Assembly: GCA_964200075.2 (NCBI GenBank)
Contig: CAXNAA020000230.1
Location: 1 to 24,024, forward strand
DNA from: Sphacelaria rigidula
Taxonomy: Eukaryota > Phaeophyceae > Sphacelariales
DNA length: 24,024 bases
Direction of reading: 5' to 3'
Below are positions 17,545 to 24,024 of the stretch, in pieces (the first letter of the stretch is position 1; each line of letters begins with the position of its first letter). The notes beneath the pieces were generated by a model. The model had not been told where the DNA came from. It saw only the letters and a list, made by a program, of their open reading frames with translations, and made no database searches. The translations under genes and the position numbers were made by a program.

Positions 17545-18483
17545 TAGGATGGTGCTGCGCCTGGTTAGTGTATTTTGAATGCGCTAAAGTAAAGTAATAT
17601 TTTATTCACTGTGAAAAATGACCAATATCTGGCATTTGCTGCTGGAGGCCGCGCTTGGCCCCCGATATTTTCGGACCATACTACGTCATCAAACGACCAT
17701 AGTCAACGATATCAATCTCTCTGTAGATACAAAGGCACATGCGGACGGCGTAGTCACTACAAGCCGGTGTACCACAAATGAGGCCAGGTGCCGTCACTAC
17801 ACGTCGCAGCCCCCCACCTCCACCCACCGTTAGGCCAACATCCTGATGTGGCGAAAGGCACCGGCGCTGGCGATGGCGCTTCCTAACCCACCAAAGGTAA
17901 GGAGAGTATGTAGGGACCAAGGATGTTCCATTTTTTCGCAGACTCTCGTGGTTGTTACTTTCCATCAAGGAAGTCCACAGGTTTTCACAAACGCGCAACA
18001 GACTTGCCTTCAGTACTGACTGAACTTCGGCGCCGACTTCGTGAATGCAGTTGCGACTTGCACATTCACGATTGGCCACGGGTCACCTTGCATGGTATTA
18101 TGTCCGCGGGTGGCCTGCTCTAGTGCTGTCAGATTGTGTAAGACCCTGATAACCACCCTGGCAACTCACCTGCAACCATCAATATCTAATTTCCCCTGTA
18201 AGGTGGGGGGAAGGTATCTTGTGAGGACATTGCGGAGCCCATACTTGACGCCCGGGATTACCTAGACATTACGGGTCGACAGTGGATGGAAGACGATATG
18301 TGGGTTGTTTTGATCAACGTCGGACTCCGGTGTTTTCATGTGTCGGGGTATAGATGAGGCCCTGATTGCGCAAATCCCATACATCGAAGGCTTAACTGTG
18401 GTTGCCTGATACTTGTGGTGACGGTATTCATGTGTATTGTTCATGACAACTGCACGAGATCAGTGTTGATGTTTAATCACCCG
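17545..18483. other. No recognisable feature
   Basis: If 17411-17543 is an exon, this could be intron. ORFs on either strand are under 135 codons, lack motifs and overlap each other. No repeat partner was seen in the window. Confidence 0.4.
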
Positions 18484-18578
18484 AGGTAATTGTACAGTGT
18501 TCGATGCCAATATCGAAACACTCAAGTTTATTACTGACTTTAGACTAGTTGAATTTGGTGTCGATACTATAATTACCT
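18484..18578. repeat. 95-bp inverted-repeat (hairpin) element
   Basis: Arms 18484-18510 (starting AGGTAATTGTACAGTGTTCG) and 18555-18578 (ending AATTACCT) are imperfect reverse complements separated by 44 bp. This resembles a decayed MITE. No certain target duplication is visible. Confidence 0.5.
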
Positions 18579-19979
18579 AAAGTTCCTGTACGTTAGGTCA
18601 TTCGAGTTATGTGTTGACACTAGACTCCCCTTTCACGTGGAATGACGGCTGAAGTTGTGAAACTCTTGTCATCCAACCACGTTATGGGCGTGCTCGTTAC
18701 GCAACCTGAAGGCATCACGCTCTCTTACGTTGCACAACAACCTACGCTGTGAAGTGCATGTGGACCAGGTGAACCAATTTCTTCGCCAGATTGAGAGTCT
18801 AGTTTTTAGTTGAGAGAGACCTTTCCAGCCCGTGTTTTCTTGAAGAAAAAGTGAACCTAATGCCAATTCCACAAAATGACAGTTAGCGCCGAAGTTGTCC
18901 GTTTGTGAAAGCTGCATCATTTTCGCTTGAACCGTTGCTGCGTGACGCACATCGCCAAGCCTGGCGCTCAACATTCCGAAGAGTAGTCGTTGGATATATA
19001 ATCCGAAGGCGAACAAACACGAACACACGATTCTTTGTAATCGCGGCGGATCAATACCCTACACTTGTTCAATGTTCCGATGGTTGATATCACGATTCCC
19101 CTGCTTTGATTGGCCGGTCAACAACGTGAGTCGTTCCCTGTCATTGCTCGTACAGCGAACGACTCTTAGTCTAAACGTGCTCCGCAACATCATTCGCATT
19201 TCCCTTTGATCACCAGGGTGGGTGACCTGTTGAATCGGCACCATTACACTCGGCATCCAGACATGTCAGGGTTTCATTCAATAGTGGCCCACAATTAAAT
19301 GGCGTTTTTCGATTAGAAGCTAACACTCAAATCAAATGCTAGAACCTGACGAAGCGGTTGTAATAATTTGCGTCGTCCTTGCCTCACCTACGATAAACTC
19401 TGTACCAGTGACCACCTGTGCAGAAACACGCGCGTGCTACGCCCCGTACCAAGGCACAGTAGATACATCCATGTAACAAGTGCTGAGCTTTGGATTGCAA
19501 AAGGCTCGACGCCGTCTCATACACTCCGTTCATTTCATGTCTAAATTGAACTTGAAAATAACTACTTCCGGTACGCTAGGCGTGTATCATATTTCACTCG
19601 GCTTGGTATGCATTGCCTTTATTTTTCCCAATTTTCAAACTTGTTGTTGATTCAGGCTATTCCAGATCCGGTATTGGATTTCTGTGACAGAAAAATGAGC
19701 AAAACTTTTGGAGAACTTTTCAAAAAACAAACAGAACTTTTCAAGAACCGCTCGAAACATGACCCCATTACCTGGAGTACAGGGTGGTACATTTAGCACA
19801 AGACAACTCTGCAGTGGTATAATAAGTGCAGAGTACTACACTGAACACCAGACAACACGGCAGTTATGCAGTGCTTTCTGGTTTTAGAACCTGAAGACGG
19901 ACTGTATACAGTATGACACCGCCACTACGGTACTCTCTGTTTGCAGAGTACAGCCTGTACTCGGGCAGGGGAGGTGGAC
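18579..19979. other. Unique sequence, no recognisable gene
   Basis: A short ORF at 19608-19796 encodes a Lys/Phe-rich segment (KTFGELFKKQTELFKN), preceded by a plausible splice acceptor (TTGTTGTTGATTCAG). Its product is unknown and the support is weak. A 119-codon minus-strand ORF near 18669-19028 has no motif. Confidence 0.35.
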
Positions 19980-20000
19980 AGCACGCTATCACTTGTGGAT

Positions 20001-20290
20001 ATATACACTGCAGTAGCTGGGTATGCGTTGTTATTTTTTGGTGGTGAAAACTTGCACGTCTTCTCTCATGATGGGCATCAGCGACAGAACTGCGTGGTAC
20101 GGTGGGCAACCGAGTTGCGTGCACCCTCATGGATAGTGCAGTCTGTACAAAGCTGCACGTTGCTACAGTCCTCTTCACGTCGCATTGTAAGCAGGGAGGA
20201 CTGATAGTCCTGGGCTCTCTGCACTGCATGTTGCCCGCTTCTCCTTCATATCCTCCTGAACGAAACACGCACTCACGCACTCAAGACACC
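20001..20290 (+). repeat. Repeat E, direct copy, with a repeat C end fused at its left
   Basis: 20001-20033 (ATACACTGCAGTAGCTGGGT) matches the end of repeat C at 12062-12084. From 20040 onwards it matches the reverse complement of 13640-13890. The fusion suggests C and E are parts of one larger old element. Confidence 0.65.
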
Positions 20291-20392
20291 CTGCTTGCAA
20301 GCGGTGCAGACAGTATAGATTGTGCGTATTGTACACGAGTGACCATGTGCCGCGTCACGAATATCGGTCACAGGATCCATACATGGGGATAA

Positions 20393-20920
20393 TTTAATTT
20401 ACAAGTATTTGCGCGAAGGGCGATCCCGTCCGAGCGTTCAACATCGGCACCCTGCAAACAGTGAGGGCCCGTTAAAAATCAGCCGAAGAACTAAAACATT
20501 GGACGTGTCTTGTCTCACTGTACTGTAGCACAATTACATTCACTTCCGCTCTCATGTGCTGTAGCTATCACTGTTCTGGGGTGTGTTTAGAACTTGCGAA
20601 GGCGGTTTGGTCTGCGCTGAGATTGAGCGTACACACAACAGTCTTTGTTTGACAGCTTTAATTTACAAGTATTTGCGCGAAAGGCGATCATGTCCGAACG
20701 TTCAACATCGGCACCCTGCAAACAGTGAGGGCCCGTTGAACATCAGCCGAAGAACTGAAACATGGGACGTGTCTTGTTTCACTGTACTGCAGCACAAACA
20801 CACTCACTCCCGCTCTCATGTGCTGTAGCTATCACTGTTCTGGGGTGTGTTTAGACCTTGCGAAGGCGGTTTGGTCTCCGCTGAGATTGAGCGTACACAC
20901 AATAGTCTTTGTTTAACAGC
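20393..20920 (+). repeat. Tandem duplication, 2 x 264 bp
   Basis: Unit 1 is 20393-20656 and unit 2 is 20657-20920. Both start TTTAATTTACAAGTATTTGC and end in ACAGC. About 18 differences were counted by eye (about 93% identity). The second unit runs directly into repeat B. Confidence 0.9.
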
Positions 20921-21440
20921 AAATCGAGCCGTAGCTGCTCATCAGCTGTGCACGTTGTGCGTGACCTTGCTCACATGTGTTCGGAACTCACGGAGAAATG
21001 ATGGTTTGTGTGAGACGCGCGCGCAGCACACGCTGACAAAACGGTCAGCAACGACACCTTTTCGGTTATTCGTGAAACGCCTGCGGCCATCATTCGTCCA
21101 ATACCAAACGGATTTTTGTCAAATAAAGACTGCCGTGTGTAGATCAGCAAGGGCTCGCAGTGAAAGTAATGTGCGTGAGTGGTGGGTGTCTGTGCGTGTT
21201 TTTTCGAGGCTGGGTGTGTAGGTGTTGTGTTGCCTTGTTGTGTCTTGTCTGCAGCATTACACAGACCTTGGACCAACGACCACTTCCAGACCCGCCGCAT
21301 TTCTGAACCTGCGTGCAGATCTGGGTTCGAATCTGTACAAAACTGCTTGTCGATAGGACTGGGGACTGGTCGTTATAGGGCCAATCCCCTGTTGAAGTGG
21401 ATTGTGAAAAAGGGGAATCCCCTTCGTGAAGGAGGGCCCT
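20921..21440 (+). repeat. Repeat B copy 3, reference copy without insertions
   Basis: This copy reads from AGCTGCTCATCAGCTGTGCAC to GGAGGGCCCT without interruption. It lacks the LTR element, the N gap and the MITE that disturb copies 1 and 2, and so serves as the empty-site control for all three. ORFs within it do not correspond to open frames in the other copies. Confidence 0.85.
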
Positions 21441-22096
21441 GACAGCTCTGGCACTCTTTCTCCTTCACGCCGACGGCTCAGATGCCACCAAAGAAGGCGA
21501 GTCCCATCGCTCTTCTTCGAGGGCGTCTGTCTCTTCTGTCCCTTTTCCATTACATTCCAATGTCAGCAAGGATAGGAAAATTGGGAGCGCGATGCGAAGC
21601 AGAGCGATCTATATTTCACCAGACTCGCTGCACTCGCTGTAGTCTGTAACAGTTGTACAACGAATTCCAATGACGAAAAAAGGCTTCGTCGCGCACTTGA
21701 AATATTGAATGGCTCCGTCCAGGTGATAATTAGAGGCTTATTTGCAAGCGTCACGAGGAGTATACCATCACAACGCTGACATGAGGCCCTAGGAGGGTGA
21801 GTCGCCAGCCAAAGCTACTGCATCGTATTCTATACTGCTTATATTTGGTTCGGTAAGGATTGAGCCCAAACATTCATGCCCTCGTCCTCCACCCACCTTT
21901 TCACACTCATTCCATCCCCTCCCTCGAGACGGGTCCCTAGTCTCGGGAGATCAAATCCATCTTTCCCCCGGGACGTGCCCAACACTTCGCTGTCGTGGAT
22001 ACGATCAGCACTCGCGCGCCGCGTCGACCGTCATGAGTGTCCTTTGCTACTCACGTTCGCCCGTTTTGAACGGACCGCCGATCCTGCGATGAAGAT
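21441..22096. other. No recognisable feature
   Basis: No ORF with a familiar motif and no repeat partner was seen. Confidence 0.4.
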
Positions 22097-22171
22097 TCGC
22101 ATCTGCCGGAATTTAAACCCGCAACCATACACCCTAGCTGGCTATTGGTGTAGAAGTTACACCACCGTGGC
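22097..22171 (-). other. Degenerate tRNA-like sequence
   Basis: On the minus strand, GCCACGG is followed by TGGTGTAAC, a GGTGT/ACACC stem resembling a D arm, and GGTTTAAATTC, which fits 8 of 11 B-box positions. The acceptor ends do not pair, so it is not a working tRNA. It may be a SINE head or chance. Confidence 0.3.
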
Positions 22172-22989
22172 GCGGCAGTAAAACACTGCATGTTTTTGGC
22201 CAAAATGCTTGAGTGTTGAATCAGTATTGACGAGTTGCTTGGCGTGAACATACTCACGGACGATTAACTTTTGAGTGTTGGGTAAAACCCACTTGATACT
22301 CGTGTGAGGAAAAACTACATTTTTTTTCCAGTGTGAGATGAATACCTAGTGTGGGGTCAGAGAGACAAGATATTGCGCGAGGCACTCTACCGTATACAGA
22401 ACCTAGAAATACCCATTCGCAGCCGATAGGGTGCCAGCACCTGAAAGCCGGTTGATATCCCCCAGCATTGCCAGTATTTCACCTGTCGATTCGAACATCT
22501 GTACGCGTGTGTAGTGGAGGTGACAATCCCTATAGTTGGACATGAGGCATGGATTGGTTGACAACTGTATACGGCATATTTGTACGAAGTTGCGTACGTC
22601 ATTTTCGAAACTCGTGGGGGGAGGTGGGGTGGCGGAGGATGTGGTTGACTTATCATTCTACCGCTCTCCCTCAGAGTGGATTCGCCATATTTTTACGTCA
22701 TTGCGCCATGTTATCCGGGCACACTGCAGCATACCGCGAGAGCAACTGATTGTGCTAGCGATTGTAACATACCTCGTGTTTGGAGGGCAGCCCGTGATGG
22801 ATATTCCGAGGGTGCAATATGTCATGTGAGACAAAAGAGGGCAGAGGTTGTCGCTGCTTTTGTGCTCGCTCGTCCCCGTTGCGAAGCAGTACATCGTTGC
22901 GGGAGTCTACCGCTCTCGTACTGTTCCTTTGATGCTGATGCAAGCGACGCCAATAGTGTTGAAATCATCAGCATTTGATTTTGAAACGT
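22172..22989. other. No recognisable gene
   Basis: Several overlapping ORFs below 105 codons lie on both strands around 22536-22978. None has a motif I can name. No repeat partner was seen. Confidence 0.4.
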
Positions 22990-23518
22990 CTACAGGATTT
23001 GCGCAAACTTGAGTCAACTAAACGTTCTATTCGAGTATTATGCCATAACTTGGCGCACAAGTCGCATTTGGCTTTACTTGAGTAGTCTGTCGCGCTCCGT
23101 AGTGTGTCAAAATACCAGAACATTGCATACGATATACATATCGCGAGCGTTCCATATAAAATGATATCGGTTGAAACACTTGAATGCTGCAATCAGCTAC
23201 GTGGAAAAAAATAGGCGGTGGTGAAAATGCCGCGATACTGAAAGCGTACGTGAACTGATTGAAGTACAGCCCATACCCGACGCACTGAATACGCGGGGTT
23301 GTGCCGACCTTCAAGCGCAAGAGACAAATGCTGGTCATACGATACGACACCTGTATCAAACCAGTACAAGAATAATGGATGGACGACTCAAGGCCAAAGG
23401 CATCCAAGACGTCAAGAACGAATCTTTGATAGCACAAGGCCCATAAAACTTGAATTAGAGACCAGTCATGCGCGGCGGAATTGGCAAATAGGTAATCTTT
23501 TGATACGTCTACAAGCAC
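22990..23518 (-). pseudogene. Probable Ty1/copia RT-RNase H relic
   Basis: The minus-strand frame from 23518 contains FVLDVLDAFGLE, then VSYR, then LKVGTTP...YFNQF. In that order they resemble the copia blocks Y-x-x-D-x-L-x-x-F-G-M, P-Y-R/S-x-A-V-G-S-L and T-R-P-D-I...L-S-R-F. After a frameshift near 23200, another frame gives YGTLAICISY, like the RYLKGT-x-x-x-x-I-x-Y block. Spacing between the first two blocks is shorter than usual. No single block is perfect, so the call rests on their order. Flanking LTRs were not found. Confidence 0.42.
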
Positions 23519-24024
23519 AATCTTGGGCTTGAGTGGCTGTTGACAGTTTTTTCTTCAGTATGAACTTTATGCAGTCGTGTTTTGGAGGATCAAATTGAAG
23601 ACATTCTTCGGTTTGTAGAACAAGGGTACTTACATATTACTACTAGAGCCTCGTATAGATTTAGGCCTAGCCTCTATACGCCCTATACTAAATGATATTT
23701 CATATACCTTAGTTGTGGAGGATATCTCTTTGCAGTGATATACCAGAGACTGATGTCACACGTGTGTGCAGACCCAGCGCAAGCAGGGACAAAGTAGGAA
23801 CGCTCCGGAAGGACCAGACTACCGAGGAACCTGTAATGCCGACGTAACTAGGTAACTCGGGGTGATGCCAGGAAGAGCCTAATATAGGACGGTCCAACAT
23901 CCCCCGAGGACTTGGTCGCCCCTATCGACCACTTCTCGTCTGACCCCACTTCTTGCCTACATATACAAGAGGAAGTCATCGCCAGCCTCGGAGTTCCTTC
24001 GACATCAGGACGGCAGTCTCCCCC
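23519..24024. other. Unassigned tail; small hairpin and possible LTR-like sequence
   Basis: CGTATAG / CTATACG arms flank a TTTAGGCCTAG-type loop near 23653-23681. A minus-strand TGTTGGACCGTCC at about 23900 looks like a typical copia LTR start. With no second copy in view this stays a guess. No gene was recognised. Confidence 0.3.

Noticed and set aside
20841-21221. 124-codon plus-strand ORF across the 264-bp unit and repeat B
   Set aside because: The frame is not maintained in the other copies of these repeats and no motif is present.

Overview
This is a repeat-dominated piece of a eukaryotic genome. There are no operons, no bacterial-type genes, and no intact host protein-coding gene I can recognise. 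The host cannot be named from the sequence alone. The chromodomain-type Ty3 element, the tRNA-derived SINE and the piggyBac-like TTAA insertion all say nuclear eukaryotic DNA. The integrase tail carries an extra GWQ-type module that reminds me of elements in oomycetes and in brown or red algae, so a protist or macroalga is a guess, not a result.

Layout. (1) Positions 193-10557 hold one nearly full-length but dead Ty3/gypsy LTR retrotransposon on the minus strand. Its order is 5' LTR at right (9803-10557), gag, protease, RT, RNase H remnant, integrase, chromodomain, extra C-terminal module, 3' LTR at left (193-985). It is broken by about 18 in-frame stops, a few frameshifts and a deletion between RT and RNase H. 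It landed inside a repeat called B here, and its 5-bp target duplication (TTATA/TTATG) is confirmed by the empty site in another B copy near 21374. (2) Positions 10558-11245 hold B copies joined tail to tail around GGGCCC, a 10-N assembly gap that looks like an unmerged 7-bp overlap, and a 98-bp piggyBac-like MITE with TTAA duplications and an empty-site partner. (3) Positions 11250-15780 are older repeats (called C, E and F), a palindrome TTCGATCGAA that recurs, and a tRNA-headed SINE split by a 1.1-kb TIR element built of minisatellite-like repeats. (4) Positions 15780-20000 are mostly unique sequence, with a second intact SINE copy, one candidate exon at 17411-17543 and a small hairpin element. 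(5) Positions 20020-21440 hold second copies of E and B and a 264-bp tandem duplication. (6) Positions 21440-24024 are mostly unexplained sequence with a degenerate tRNA-like stretch and a probable Ty1/copia RT relic on the minus strand.

Nothing here forms a working pathway. The value of the window is its nested insertion history. Several insertions can be read directly, because the undisturbed target is present elsewhere in the same window. The least ordinary object is the TIR-bounded minisatellite element at 14131-15242.
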